From contig JALHNZ010000024.1 in the NCBI GenBank assembly GCA_022843265.1, forward strand, positions 1 through 47,908: 47,908 nucleotides of DNA, in the 5' to 3' direction. Position numbers and translations under genes: made by a program. This DNA is from Gemmatimonadaceae bacterium. GTDB taxonomy: Bacteria > Gemmatimonadota > Gemmatimonadetes > Gemmatimonadales > Gemmatimonadaceae. The number at the start of each line of letters is the position of its first letter. The first letter of the stretch is position 1. Below, piece after piece: positions 15,053 through 24,030 of the stretch. Below the pieces are notes generated by a model, which did not search any database, was not told the DNA's origin, and saw nothing but the letters and a program-made list of their open reading frames with translations.

Positions 15053-16207
15053 ATGGCCAACGTCCTGACCGATGTCATCCCGATTCTGCTGGCGCAGGGC
15101 CTGCAGATCCTGCGCGGCGCCACCGTGATGCCGCGCCTCGTGAACACCGACTTCGCCAACACGCCGGCGCAGAAGATGGACACGATCAACGTGTGGATCC
15201 CCTCGGCGGCCACCGTGGCCGACGTGGCCCCGTCGGCGGCGCCGTACCAGGCGCCGGACTCGTCCGGCGTAAAGGTGCCCATCCGTCTCAACCGCTGGCG
15301 CCACTCCGGGTTCTCCTTGACCGACAAGGATCAGGAAGAGATCGTGGCGGGCTACAAGTCGCGCAAGGCGGAGGAAGCGGTGAAGGTGTTGGCGAACGAC
15401 GTCAACGCGTTCCTGCTGTCCAAGTACACGAAGATTTACGGCTATGTCGGCACGGCGGGCACCACGCCGTTTGCGTCCGACGTCACCGCCGCCACCGCCG
15501 CCCGCGCGGCCCTCAATCGCCAGCTCGCGCCGCTGACGGATCGCCGGTTCGTGATGGACGTGAACGCCGAGGCCAACGCGCTCGGCTTGGCGCAGTTCAC
15601 GTCGGCCGAGAAGGTCGGCACCAACGCGGCGATCATCGACGGCACGCTGGGCCGTCGCCTCGGCTTCGACTTCGCGATGGATCAGCAGGTCCCGACGCAC
15701 ACGTCGACGCCCCTGAGCGCCGGCAACGCGACGGTGAATGGCGCGCAGGCCGCCGGTGTCGGCTCGACCGACGGCGGGCGCACGGGCACCGTGTCGATTG
15801 CGAAGGCGACGAACGCCGGCACGCTCGTGGAAGGCGACATCATCACCTTCGCCGGCGACGCGCAGACCTACACCGTGCTGGAAAACGCCACGCTCATCGT
15901 GGGCAACACCTCGGTGAAGATCGCGCCAGCCCTGCAGTCGGCGAAGGCCGGCGGCGAAGTGATGTCGCTCAAGGCCACGCACGTCGTGAACCTCGCCATG
16001 CACCGCGACTGCATCGCGTTTGCCTCGCGCCCGCTGCAGGCCGCGAAGGACAACACGGTCGAGATGATGTCCGTGGCCGATCCGATCTCCGGCATCGCGC
16101 TGCGTCTCGAAGTCACGCGCCAGAACAAGCAGTGGCTGTGGGACTTCGACATCCTCTACGGCGGTGAGTGCGTGCGCCCCGAGCTCGGCGTCCGCGTCGC
16201 GGGCTGA
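15053..16207 (+). CDS. major capsid protein, P22 coat-like
   Basis: Encodes 384 residues. It forms the icosahedral shell. The start (ANVLTDVIPILLAQGLQILR, then GATVMPRLVNTDFANTPAQK, DTINVWIPSA and GFSLTDKDQEEIVAGY) matches the P22 gp5 coat family of HK97-fold proteins. Residues about 225-300 (DGGRTGTVSIAKATNAGTLV, GDIITFAGDAQTYTVLE) look like the inserted beta-barrel domain of that family. C-terminal strands (ALRLEVTRQNKQWLWDFDIL) complete the fold. ATG 15053 is the first in-frame start that begins at the conserved N-terminus. The CTCTCTGGAGTCACTCAG upstream contains GGAG at good distance. Confidence 0.88.
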   Translation: MANVLTDVIPILLAQGLQILRGATVMPRLVNTDFANTPAQKMDTINVWIPSAATVADVAPSAAPYQAPDSSGVKVPIRLNRWRHSGFSLTDKDQEEIVAGYKSRKAEEAVKVLANDVNAFLLSKYTKIYGYVGTAGTTPFASDVTAATAARAALNRQLAPLTDRRFVMDVNAEANALGLAQFTSAEKVGTNAAIIDGTLGRRLGFDFAMDQQVPTHTSTPLSAGNATVNGAQAAGVGSTDGGRTGTVSIAKATNAGTLVEGDIITFAGDAQTYTVLENATLIVGNTSVKIAPALQSAKAGGEVMSLKATHVVNLAMHRDCIAFASRPLQAAKDNTVEMMSVADPISGIALRLEVTRQNKQWLWDFDILYGGECVRPELGVRVAG

Positions 16208-16235
16208 CGCGCGCCAGCTCCTGCTGTCTTGACTC

Positions 16236-16262
16236 GCCAGCGGCGCACTCCGCGCCGCTGGC
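16236..16262 (+). terminator. terminator-like hairpin after the coat gene
   Basis: GCCAGCGGCGC (16236-16246) pairs perfectly with GCGCCGCTGGC (16252-16262) over a five-base loop. It lies 29 bases after the coat stop. There is no U tract, so it may act as a partial terminator or 3-prime stabiliser of the abundant coat mRNA. Confidence 0.5.
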
Positions 16263-16287
16263 CCGGCTTCCACGCTGAGTCCTCACC

Positions 16288-16503
16288 ATGTCCGACTTCG
16301 CACCGATCTCCATCATCCCGCAGCCGCCCATCCCGACCATGCGCATCGTCGCGCCTGATGTCGACGGTGGCGTGGCCATCATCAACCGCGCGGACTTCGA
16401 CCCCAAGACAATGGTCGATGCCGACGCCCCGAAGGCAAAGGCCGAGAAGGCCCCGGCCGAGAAGGCCCCGGCCGCAGCCACCGACGCCCCGAAGGACAAG
16501 TAG
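16288..16503 (+). CDS. small hypothetical protein after the coat gene
   Basis: Encodes 71 residues. The N-terminal half (MSDFAPISIIPQPPIPTMRI) is hydrophobic and proline-rich. The C-terminal half is repeated Lys/Ala/Pro (KAKAEKAPAEKAPAAATDAP), probably disordered. A proline- and lysine-rich tail is seen in small head-decoration or connector-associated proteins, but no family can be named. Confidence 0.55.
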   Translation: MSDFAPISIIPQPPIPTMRIVAPDVDGGVAIINRADFDPKTMVDADAPKAKAEKAPAEKAPAAATDAPKDK

Positions 16504-16509
16504 CCGCGC

Positions 16510-17004
16510 ATGCCGCTCACGCTGATCGTCGAAGACGGCACCGGCCGCCCGGACGCCAACGCGCGCGCGTCACGCGCGGGGGTGAGGGCCGTGCTGGCAC
16601 GTGTGCCGTTCACGGAGGCGTGGGCGGCATGCGCGACCGAGAAGCAAGACCAATCGATCGCCGAGGCGTCCGCCTGGCTCACGCGTCGCACGTGGTGTGG
16701 CATCCGCACGTACGAACGCCAGGCACTCGCCTTTCCTCGCGCGCATCTGGTGACGCCTGATGGCTACGCGGTCGCGTCGAACCTCGTGCCCGCGTGGCTC
16801 ATCGAAGCGGTGGCGCGCCTCGCGTTCTGGCTCTCGCAGCAGACCGCGACGCCGTTTGCCGATAGCGGGGTGCAGCCGGGCACGCGCCTGAATCTGCCCG
16901 GCGGCCTCAGCTTCACGGTCGCGGGCGGCGTCACGATGCCACCGGACGTGCGGGCGCTGATCGCGCCGTATGTCACCACATCGGCCACGGTGGTGCGGCT
17001 CTAA
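16510..17004 (+). CDS. head-tail connector protein (DnaT-like)
   Basis: Encodes 164 residues. VEDGTGRPDANARAS near the start, EASAWLTRRTWCGIRTYERQ, then WLIEAVARLAFWLSQQ match the putative DnaT-like family found just after coat genes, thought to be head-tail adaptors. It probably binds beneath the portal. The stop shares a base with the next ATG (TAATG). Confidence 0.7.
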   Translation: MPLTLIVEDGTGRPDANARASRAGVRAVLARVPFTEAWAACATEKQDQSIAEASAWLTRRTWCGIRTYERQALAFPRAHLVTPDGYAVASNLVPAWLIEAVARLAFWLSQQTATPFADSGVQPGTRLNLPGGLSFTVAGGVTMPPDVRALIAPYVTTSATVVRL

Positions 17005-17372
17005 TGCCCCTCGACCTCCGCGCCCTGGTGGGCAACGCGGTGCCCGTCGCGACGAGCGCCGGCGCCGCATCCACGATCACCATCACGCGACCTGTCGTGC
17101 CGAACCCGCTCACCGGCACCACGAGCGGGAGTCCGGTCGTGCAGCAGGTGCCGCACGTCTATCCGATCGCTGCGCGCACGATCAAGAAGGGCAACGACGC
17201 CGCGTGGAGCAGTGCGCGCGTCGTGTTGTTCGTCGCGGCGGCGCACGTCACGTGGCCACCCAAGCGGGGCGATCAGTGCACCTGGGGCGGCATCACGGCG
17301 CCGATTGCGGCGATGGATCAGTACGAGCCGAACGGCGTCGCGATCGGCTGGTATGTCGCGGTGGGGGGCTGA
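17004..17372 (+). CDS. putative head-closure or adaptor protein
   Basis: Encodes 122 residues, mainly beta strands (ASTITITRPVVPNPL, ARVVLFVAAAHVTWPPKRGD, GGITAPIAAMDQYEPNG, IGWYVAVGG). Size, fold pattern and position between the connector and a gp10-like neck protein fit a stopper/head-closure protein. The family is not identified by motif. Confidence 0.5.
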   Translation: MPLDLRALVGNAVPVATSAGAASTITITRPVVPNPLTGTTSGSPVVQQVPHVYPIAARTIKKGNDAAWSSARVVLFVAAAHVTWPPKRGDQCTWGGITAPIAAMDQYEPNGVAIGWYVAVGG

Positions 17373-17854
17373 TGTCGATCCTCGAGTTCTCCCGCGAGTT
17401 GCGCGACTTCATCCGCGAAGATGTGCACGGCGCGGGCGAGCGCACGCTGGAAACGGCGGCTGGGTTGGCCGCTGAGGCGGTGGTCGTTGGCAATACGTTC
17501 GGCCCCGGCGCGCCTGTGGACACGGGCTTTCTGCGCGCGTCGTTTCGGGTGTCGAAGAACCAGCCGGACGATGGGCCGAGCACGCCGCCGGAACTCCCCG
17601 GCCGCCAGGCGGGTGATCCGCCAGTGTTCGACACGCGCCTCAGTGCGACGCGCGGCGTCCGTCTGCGCTTCGGCGATCTGCTCTACGTCACGACGATGGC
17701 GGAGTATGCCATCTACCTCGAGGAAGGCGGGATGCTGCGCCGCAACGGCCCACCGGAATTGGTGGGCACCCCGACGCCGTTCGTGGCGCCGGTCGAAGCG
17801 CGGTGGCCCGCCATCGTCGAGACGGCCGCGCGACAAAACGGGTTCGGGTCGTGA
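17372..17854 (+). CDS. HK97 gp10-like neck / tail-completion protein
   Basis: Encodes 160 residues. An N-terminal helix (FSRELRDFIREDVHGAGERT) is followed by PVDTGFLRASFRVSKNQPDD, the VDTGxLR motif of HK97 gp10-like proteins, and a C-terminal segment FVAPVEARWPAIVETAA. An extra glycine/proline-rich loop (DDGPSTPPELPGRQAGDPPV) is longer than in typical members. It acts at the head-tail joint. ATG 17372 overlaps the previous stop. Confidence 0.75.
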   Translation: MSILEFSRELRDFIREDVHGAGERTLETAAGLAAEAVVVGNTFGPGAPVDTGFLRASFRVSKNQPDDGPSTPPELPGRQAGDPPVFDTRLSATRGVRLRFGDLLYVTTMAEYAIYLEEGGMLRRNGPPELVGTPTPFVAPVEARWPAIVETAARQNGFGS

Positions 17855-18258
17855 TCTACCAGACCCTCCTGACCACGCTGCGCACAGTGCTCACGGGCGT
17901 CTCGGGGCTCCCGGCCGATCGCCGGTGGCTCAACACCGCCGCAGGGCCATCGACCGGCGTCGCGCCGTTTGTCGAGGACGGATTCACGGCCATTGACAGC
18001 GAGTTCGCCGAGTGCGGGCCGAATGCGATGCGCCGCTGTGAAGCGACGTACCGCGTGTCGATCCGCGTCCCGCTCAACACCGATGCACACGCGGCACTCA
18101 GTCTGGCGAGCACGATTGAAGCGGCGTTCGCCGCGATGCAGGTCACCATCGCCGGGCAACCGGTAGAGGTGCTGAACAGCCGGGCCGGCCCCGCGCTCCC
18201 GGAAAACGCGTGGCTCCACGTGCCCGTGTACGTGACCGTCACCTTCGACCACCAGTAA
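17851..18258 (+). CDS. tail terminator protein
   Basis: Encodes 135 residues. GTG 17851 overlaps the previous stop (GTGA). IYQTLLTTLRTVLTGVSGLP at the N-terminus and beta strands later (RCEATYRVSIRVPLNTDAHA, WLHVPVYVTVTFDH) fit the phage minor tail/tail terminator fold, which caps the tail tube and joins it to the head. Position just before the tube gene supports this. Confidence 0.65.
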   Translation: MIYQTLLTTLRTVLTGVSGLPADRRWLNTAAGPSTGVAPFVEDGFTAIDSEFAECGPNAMRRCEATYRVSIRVPLNTDAHAALSLASTIEAAFAAMQVTIAGQPVEVLNSRAGPALPENAWLHVPVYVTVTFDHQ

Positions 18259-18271
18259 CCCCGAGACTCTC

Positions 18272-19210
18272 ATGCCTGGCAACGCCACCGCTCGCGGCTA
18301 CCGCGTCGCGTACATCAAGGAAGTCACCCAGGGCACCACGCCGGCCACGGCGCCCACGCTGCTGCGCACGACGGGCGGCGGGATGAAGATCAGCGCGCAG
18401 ACCGTCGAAAGCGACGAGCTGCAGCTCACCGAAGTGCCAGACGTCATTCGCACGAATGTCGACGGCACCGGCACCATCAACTTCGAGTATTCGTACGGCG
18501 GCATTCACCCGCTGCTCGAAGGCCTGTTCGGCGGCACCTTCACCACCAACGTGCTCAAGGTCGGCACGACGCCCACGTTCTTCACGATCGAGGACCAGCT
18601 CACCGACATCAGCCGCTATCTCGCGGCCAAGGGCTGCGTCATCGAGGGCATTAGCATCGCGTTGGCGCAGGGCCAGAAGATCACGGGCACGGTCACGTAT
18701 CGCGCCCTGACGCCGCCGACGTCCATGGCCAGCGCTACGGTGTTCGGCGCGGCGCCGAACGCGGCGCCCACGAACCCGATCATGAGCCCGGTGGGCTCCG
18801 TGCGCCTCATTCAGGAAGGCGGCGCGTTGGATCTCGGCCCGGCCGGCATCGGCACGCTCGGCTTCACGATCGAGATGACGCGGGCGGGCATTGCGCAGCC
18901 GCAGTTGGGCAGCACGGCGCTGTCCGGCCTCGATCACGGCACGTTCGTGTGCAAGGGCACCGTGGCGCTCTACGTGCCCGCCGGCGCGTCGGCGATCATG
19001 GACAAGTACCTGGCGGACACGCAGACGTCGCTGGCGCTTACGCTCGGCGGCGCGTCGTCGCTGCGCGACGCGTACCTGTTCAGCAAGGTGCGCTTCACGG
19101 ACGGCGGACTCGGCGACATGCAGAAGAACGCCGCCGCGAATCTCAATCTGTCGTGGCAGGCGACGTATGACGCCACGAACAGCACCGTGCAGGTCACGCG
19201 CACGCCCTGA
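18272..19210 (+). CDS. major tail (tube) protein
   Basis: Encodes 312 residues. RGYRVAYIKEVTQGTTPATA at the start, repeated ESDEL...EYSYGGIHPLLEGLFGG, and strongly beta-rich sequence match the tail tube family that stacks as hexameric rings around the tape measure. It lies between the tail terminator and the tail chaperones, the usual position. ATG 18272 follows AACCCCGAGACTCTC. Downstream 84 bases hold a GCGCCGG/CCGGCGC inverted repeat (19227-19252). Confidence 0.8.
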   Translation: MPGNATARGYRVAYIKEVTQGTTPATAPTLLRTTGGGMKISAQTVESDELQLTEVPDVIRTNVDGTGTINFEYSYGGIHPLLEGLFGGTFTTNVLKVGTTPTFFTIEDQLTDISRYLAAKGCVIEGISIALAQGQKITGTVTYRALTPPTSMASATVFGAAPNAAPTNPIMSPVGSVRLIQEGGALDLGPAGIGTLGFTIEMTRAGIAQPQLGSTALSGLDHGTFVCKGTVALYVPAGASAIMDKYLADTQTSLALTLGGASSLRDAYLFSKVRFTDGGLGDMQKNAAANLNLSWQATYDATNSTVQVTRTP

Positions 19211-19294
19211 TCCCCCGCGCGGACACGCGCCGGGGCACCGCGGCTCCGGCGCACGTGCGCTCCTTTCGCCTCGCGCTTCGGCGCACCCGATCCT

Positions 19295-19801
19295 ATGGCC
19301 AAGATTGCCGCCCTCAAGCTGTCCACCCACGCCGAAGAAGGCGCCACCCTCATCGTTCGCGACCCCTTCGGCGCGATCGACGACGACGGCGAGTTGCCGC
19401 CGCTCCGCGCGGCGGACGGCACGCCCGCCACCCTGACGCTGCTGGGGGCCGACAGCGCCGTCGCGCGCCGCCTCGACTACCAGCGCGCCGCGCGGGCGCA
19501 GAATCGGCTCTACGCGTCAGCGTTTGCCAAGGGCAAGAAGCCGGTGTTGGTCACGCCGGAGGATGTGGCCGAACAGGCGGCGCACGATCTTGACCGCCTC
19601 GTGGCACTGACCGTGACGTGGCACGGCTTCGAGGACGAGGACGACCATCCCATCCCGTTCTCACCCGAGGCCGTGCGGGCGCTGTACGAGGAAAACCCGT
19701 TCATCCGGGAGCAGGCGCTCGCGTTCATCGCGGATCGTGCCCGTTTTTTCGCCCGATCCTCGACGCCTTCCGCGCCTTCGTCGAGCACCAGTTCCACCTG
19801 A
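19295..19801 (+). CDS. tail assembly chaperone (G-type product)
   Basis: Encodes 168 residues when read without shifting. The C-terminal part (LTVTWHGFEDEDDHPIPFSP, then EAVRALYEENPFIREQALAF) matches the tail-assembly-chaperone pattern of lambda G-like proteins: W...d...ipf...v..l....p.i. It holds the tape measure soluble during tail assembly. The slippery site TTTTTTC at 19744-19750 lies near its end. Beyond it, the unshifted frame adds only a short Ser/Pro tail (ARSSTPSAPSSST), as expected of a gene whose functional extension is in the -1 frame. Confidence 0.8.
   Translation: MAKIAALKLSTHAEEGATLIVRDPFGAIDDDGELPPLRAADGTPATLTLLGADSAVARRLDYQRAARAQNRLYASAFAKGKKPVLVTPEDVAEQAAHDLDRLVALTVTWHGFEDEDDHPIPFSPEAVRALYEENPFIREQALAFIADRARFFARSSTPSAPSSSTSST
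19744..19785 (+). promoter_or_regulatory. programmed -1 ribosomal frameshift signal
   Basis: The slippery heptamer T TTT TTC (19744-19750) is in the zero frame of the chaperone gene. Both tRNAs can re-pair with TTT TTT after slipping back one base. Eight bases later a perfect 7-bp hairpin starts (CTCGACG at 19759-19765, CGTCGAG at 19779-19785, 13-base loop), a typical stimulatory structure. Confidence 0.8.
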
Positions 19802-20181
19802 GCGCGCGGGCCGGCGCGAAAGACGATCCCACCACGTTGCGCGACCAACTCATCGGCCTCGCGCAAGTCGACCCGGCGATGGGCTTGCCGGCGCTGGTGG
19901 GGCCGCCAATCCCGCCGATTGCGGAACACGCTTGGCGCGTGTTCTGGGACCTGAGCGAAACGCGCGCCGTCGGAATGGGCGGCGTCAGCGGCATCAGCTA
20001 CACCGAACTCGCGGCCTACGCCACCATGACCGGACAGCCTCTCACGCCCCTCGATGTCGCCTTGGTCCGGGAAGCGGACCGCGCGTTTCTCGCGTCCGTG
20101 CGCAAGGCCGACGCGGCGCGTGAGGCGGACCGGGACGACGAACGCGACCCCGACGCCGCTTCCACCGAGGATCCTGCCTGA
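19750..20181 (+). CDS. -1 frameshift extension of the tail chaperone (T part of GT)
   Basis: After TTC at 19748-19750 a -1 slip re-reads base 19750 and continues RPILDAFRAFVEHQFHL to the TGA at 20179-20181. This adds 143 residues to the first 152, a 295-residue fusion. The extension contains EHAWRVFWDLSETRAVGMGG, the WxxFWxLS...R...G motif of T-like extensions. No start codon with a ribosome-binding site suits independent translation of this frame. The fused protein would bridge tape measure and tube subunits. The shift itself is inferred. Confidence 0.8.
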   Translation, partial: RPILDAFRAFVEHQFHLSARAGAKDDPTTLRDQLIGLAQVDPAMGLPALVGPPIPPIAEHAWRVFWDLSETRAVGMGGVSGISYTELAAYATMTGQPLTPLDVALVREADRAFLASVRKADAAREADRDDERDPDAASTEDPA

Positions 20182-23100
20182 TGGCCCGCGTTGCCCGGCT
20201 CGGCATTGTGGTGGACGCGTCCGGCGCCCGGCGCGGCGCCGACGAAGCCAATAGCGCCCTCAAGACCGTCGACCAGACGGCGCAGCGCACCGTGCGCACG
20301 ATGCAAGCCGCTGCGGCGGCGCTCGGCGTCGCGTTTGGTGTGCGGGCGCTGCAGCAGAGCATCGACGAATACACGCTGTTGGATGCGCGGCTCCGCCAAG
20401 TGGCCGGCAGCAGCGCGGCCTTTGCGCGCGTGCAGCAGGACCTGTTTGCGATCGCGCAGAACACGCGGCAGAGCTACGCCGCGACGGTCGACCTCTACAC
20501 CCGCCTCGCGCGCTCGATTGACCAGCTTGGGATCTCGCAGACGCAGTTGGTGAGCGTCACCGAGGCGGTGAGCAACGCGGTGCGGCTCTCCAATGCGTCG
20601 ACTGGTGCCGCGGAAGCGGGCCTCGTGCAGCTTGGCCAGGCGTTCGCGTCGGGCACGCTGCGCGGTGACGAGCTGCGCTCGATCATGGAGCAGTTGCCCG
20701 CCGTCGCGAAGGCGATCGCGGATGGCCTCGGTGTGCCCATTGGCAAGTTGCGCGAGATGGGCGAGGCGGGCGAGCTCTCGGGCCGCAAGGTGGCGCTGGC
20801 GCTCGACAGTCAGCGCGAGAAGTTGGCGCTGTTGGCGGGCGAGATCCCGACCACCGTCGGGCAGGCGATCCAGCAGCTGAACAACGCGTTTGGCATGGTG
20901 GTCGCAGGCAGCAACGAGGCGAAGAGCGCCACCCAGGGCGTGGCGGGCGCGATCGGTGCGGCGGCGCGGTGGATGGTGGAGTATCAGGATGCCGTCGTCG
21001 CCGTCACCGTGGCGCTCGGGGCCGCGGGCCTCACGGGCGTGGCCGTGAAGGCCGGTGCGGCGCTGTTGGCCGCGAGCAGTGGCGGCGCCGTCGCGGGCTT
21101 GCTCGCGCTCGTGCCGGCGATCACCTCAGCATCGGCCGCGTTCGCGTTCCTGCAGCTTGCGGCGGCGGCGGCATGGACCGCGATCACCGGTCCGGTCGGT
21201 CTGGCGGTGGCCGCCGTGACCGCCGTCGCGGGGGCGGTCTACCTCTGGCGCAAGCGCCAAGATGAAGCCACCGAGGCGGTGAAGGCGACCGTGAAGTCGG
21301 CCGCCGAGTTGTATGACGCCGCGAAGCGGGTGGCCAGCGTGACCTGGGTGCCCACGGAGACCCTCACGCAGATTCAGAACCTGGGGGGCGAGCTGCGCGC
21401 CGCGCAGAGCGGTGGCAAGCAGGCGGTCGACGCGTTCCGCGAAGCCGCGAAGCAGTGGAAGGACACGGGCGACAGCACCCGCACGTTTGCGCAGGCCCTT
21501 GCGGATGGTGACCAGAAGGCGCGGACGCTGTACGACACGATCCGGGCGCAGGTCGCGCTGTCGTCGCAAGTGGAATCCACGCTCGAGCGCCAGACCAAGG
21601 CGCAGCGCGACGCGGCCAAGGCCGCGGAAGATCGCGCGACCATCGAGCGCGACTATCAGGCGCAGGTCGTGTTGCTCGGCATCGAGCTGGCCAATCGGGC
21701 GATGGCGGCGCAGGAAGCGCACAACGAGGCCGTGCGGGATGGCGTGCGGGCGTATACCACCCTTCTCACGATCCGGCGCACCGAGAACGCGCAGCTACGG
21801 GAGCAGGTGGCCGCGCTTTCGCAGGGCGCGCTGGCGTACACGCAGGTGACGCAGGCGCAGCAGACGCAGGCGGCGTTCACGGCCGCGCTCAACGACGCGA
21901 AGGCGCGCGGATTGGCGTTGTCGCCGCAACAGCTCGTGTTTCTGTTGGCCGAGATCAAGGAGACCGAGCGCCTCACGCGCGTGAAGCAGGCGCTCTTGGC
22001 GCTCAATGGCGAGAACCCGTTCACGCTGCCCGTCGAAGAGACGCGGCAGTGGGCGGACACCCTCACCGAAGTGGCGAGCACGGCGCAGCAGATCGGCCAG
22101 ATCTTCGGGCAGGTCGGCAGCACCATCGCGAAGATGGCGCAGCTCGCGGGGCAAGTCGGCACGAGCCTCATCAACGCCAGCCGCGCGGCGTCCGCGCTCG
22201 AGAAGGCGCGGGGGACACCGAAGGAAGGCGCCGCGCAGGCCGCGTCGACCGCGGCCACGGTCACGAGTGTGTTGAGTGTGGCCGCGGCCGTGACCACGGG
22301 GATCAGTGCGTGGGTGAACGGGGCGCGCCAGAGCGCCGAAGAAGCACGGCAGTTGGCCATCGCGCTGCGCGAAGCACGCGCCGCCGCGAAGGCGAGCGCG
22401 GAGCAGTTCATTGCACAGGGTGGGCTCCCCCTGGAGCGCGAGAAGGCGGCTATCACCAGTGGCTTTGAGGACGTCATCAAGGCGTTGCTCGCTGCCGGCG
22501 CCCCTCGCGTCGATCGACTCGGACCGCGCACCGCGCAAAGCGTCATACCAACGGCCGATCTTGTAAACCAAGTCATCGACAGGTACGAGGAGCTCATTCG
22601 AAAGGCGGAGGAAGCCGCCGCGTTTGCTTTGGAGCAGGCGACGGCTGACCTCGACGTGCGGCGCCTGGTGGCGGCCGGTCGGGAAGACGAGGCCGAACTG
22701 CTGCGGCTCCAGCGGCGTCAAATCAAGGAGCGCCGCGACGCGGAGGAAGAGTACGGCAAGAACTCGCCGTACCTGCAGCACTTGGCCGAGGTGCAGGCGG
22801 CCGAGATGGCCGCCGCGGAAGCGGCGCAGGCGCGCAAGCAGCTCGAGATCGCCCGGCGCCGCGAGGATGTCGGCTTTGACATCACCGCGCGTCGGCAGAC
22901 GCTCGATGGTGACGCGCGCGGGGCCTTCGTCACGCGCCAGGGGGCGGGCGCCATGGCCGCCCTGCGCGAGGCCGAAGACCTGTACAAGGCCGGCACGATC
23001 AGCGCCGAGATGTTTGCCGAGCTGTCGCGCATCATTGGCGACGAGCTCACGCAGGCCATTCAGGACTTCGATCAGGCCGCCGCCGAAGCGGCGGAACAGA

Positions 23101-24023
23101 CGCGGCTCGCGGCCGAAGCGGCCGAACGTGAGCGGATTGCCGCGATTCAGGAGAAGCAGACGGCCATCATCCGCGAGATGATCGACGCCTACAAGGTGCT
23201 CGATCCGCAGATGGCGGCGAGTCTCGAGCAACAGCAGCAGACCATCGATCGCAACGCACGCCTGGCCGACACCACGGACGAGGTCACGCGGGCGCAGTTG
23301 CAGCATCTCTTCGCGCTGCAGGACGAAGCCGCCGCTCAGGTCGCGGCAGCGCAGGCCGCCGAGGCCGCCGCGCGTGCCATCGAGCGACAGACGCAGGCCG
23401 CCGAGCGGTTTGCGCAGGTGGGGGCCGATGCCGAGGAGCGGTATCTCCGGGCCACCGGGCAGACGTTCGAGGCGGACCGGAAGCGCCGCACGCGCGAGCG
23501 CGACGAACAACTGCGCGACGCGGCAGAGGCCTTTGGGGGGCTCGGTCTCTCGCTGAATCCGAACAGCCCGAACTTCCTGCAGCAGGTGCAGCAGTTCGCG
23601 GCGCAGCAGGCCGAGTTCCAGAAGATCGTGGATTTCATCAACGGCGCGTATGAGGCGGATGTCGCCGCGCTGATTGCGTCGACGATCAACAACGCGGCGC
23701 CCGGTAGTGGCGGCGCATCGACCGCGGGAGGTGCGGGAGCTGGCTTCGGCGCGGCTGGCCGCGACGCGAGCCTCCCGATCTTGGGTGGCGACAGCGTGAC
23801 CTATCGCTCCGCCGCTTCGATGACCGAGACCAGCGCCACGCGCCTGATCGACTTCGCGTCGGCGCAACTCAGCGTGCAGCGGCGCATTCTGCAGGTCCTC
23901 GAGGAGAAGACGGGGGCTGGTCCGTCCGACCTCTTAGCGCCGGCGGTACTTGATCGCCTGGACACCGCGTTCGGGACGCGTCAGACGGACAGCGCGCTCT
24001 TGATCGGCGGGCGGGTGCTGTGA
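20181..24023 (+). CDS. tape measure protein
   Basis: Encodes 1280 residues. It sets tail length and leaves with the DNA. The first 230 residues (FARVQQDLFAIAQNTRQSYA, SIDQLGISQTQLVSVTEAVS, RSIMEQLPAVAKAIADGLGV) are the conserved tape-measure N-terminal domain. Residues about 270-356 are a run of hydrophobic segments (VVAVTVALGAAGLTGVAVKA, AAAWTAITGPVGLAVAAVTA) likely to span the inner membrane at injection. The rest is helical with long alanine/glutamine/glutamate-rich coiled coils, and the end is glycine-rich then helical. ATG 20181 overlaps the chaperone stop by one base. Confidence 0.9.
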   Translation: MARVARLGIVVDASGARRGADEANSALKTVDQTAQRTVRTMQAAAAALGVAFGVRALQQSIDEYTLLDARLRQVAGSSAAFARVQQDLFAIAQNTRQSYAATVDLYTRLARSIDQLGISQTQLVSVTEAVSNAVRLSNASTGAAEAGLVQLGQAFASGTLRGDELRSIMEQLPAVAKAIADGLGVPIGKLREMGEAGELSGRKVALALDSQREKLALLAGEIPTTVGQAIQQLNNAFGMVVAGSNEAKSATQGVAGAIGAAARWMVEYQDAVVAVTVALGAAGLTGVAVKAGAALLAASSGGAVAGLLALVPAITSASAAFAFLQLAAAAAWTAITGPVGLAVAAVTAVAGAVYLWRKRQDEATEAVKATVKSAAELYDAAKRVASVTWVPTETLTQIQNLGGELRAAQSGGKQAVDAFREAAKQWKDTGDSTRTFAQALADGDQKARTLYDTIRAQVALSSQVESTLERQTKAQRDAAKAAEDRATIERDYQAQVVLLGIELANRAMAAQEAHNEAVRDGVRAYTTLLTIRRTENAQLREQVAALSQGALAYTQVTQAQQTQAAFTAALNDAKARGLALSPQQLVFLLAEIKETERLTRVKQALLALNGENPFTLPVEETRQWADTLTEVASTAQQIGQIFGQVGSTIAKMAQLAGQVGTSLINASRAASALEKARGTPKEGAAQAASTAATVTSVLSVAAAVTTGISAWVNGARQSAEEARQLAIALREARAAAKASAEQFIAQGGLPLEREKAAITSGFEDVIKALLAAGAPRVDRLGPRTAQSVIPTADLVNQVIDRYEELIRKAEEAAAFALEQATADLDVRRLVAAGREDEAELLRLQRRQIKERRDAEEEYGKNSPYLQHLAEVQAAEMAAAEAAQARKQLEIARRREDVGFDITARRQTLDGDARGAFVTRQGAGAMAALREAEDLYKAGTISAEMFAELSRIIGDELTQAIQDFDQAAAEAAEQTRLAAEAAERERIAAIQEKQTAIIREMIDAYKVLDPQMAASLEQQQQTIDRNARLADTTDEVTRAQLQHLFALQDEAAAQVAAAQAAEAAARAIERQTQAAERFAQVGADAEERYLRATGQTFEADRKRRTRERDEQLRDAAEAFGGLGLSLNPNSPNFLQQVQQFAAQQAEFQKIVDFINGAYEADVAALIASTINNAAPGSGGASTAGGAGAGFGAAGRDASLPILGGDSVTYRSAASMTETSATRLIDFASAQLSVQRRILQVLEEKTGAGPSDLLAPAVLDRLDTAFGTRQTDSALLIGGRVL

Positions 24024-24030
24024 GGGCGCC

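Noticed and set aside
14531-16273. 580-residue minus-strand frame
   Set aside because: Opposite scaffold and coat genes; low-complexity Arg/Gly/His protein typical of antisense frames in GC-rich DNA.
21795-23867. 690-residue minus-strand frame
   Set aside because: Antisense shadow of the tape measure gene; composition is the mirror of its coiled-coil codons.
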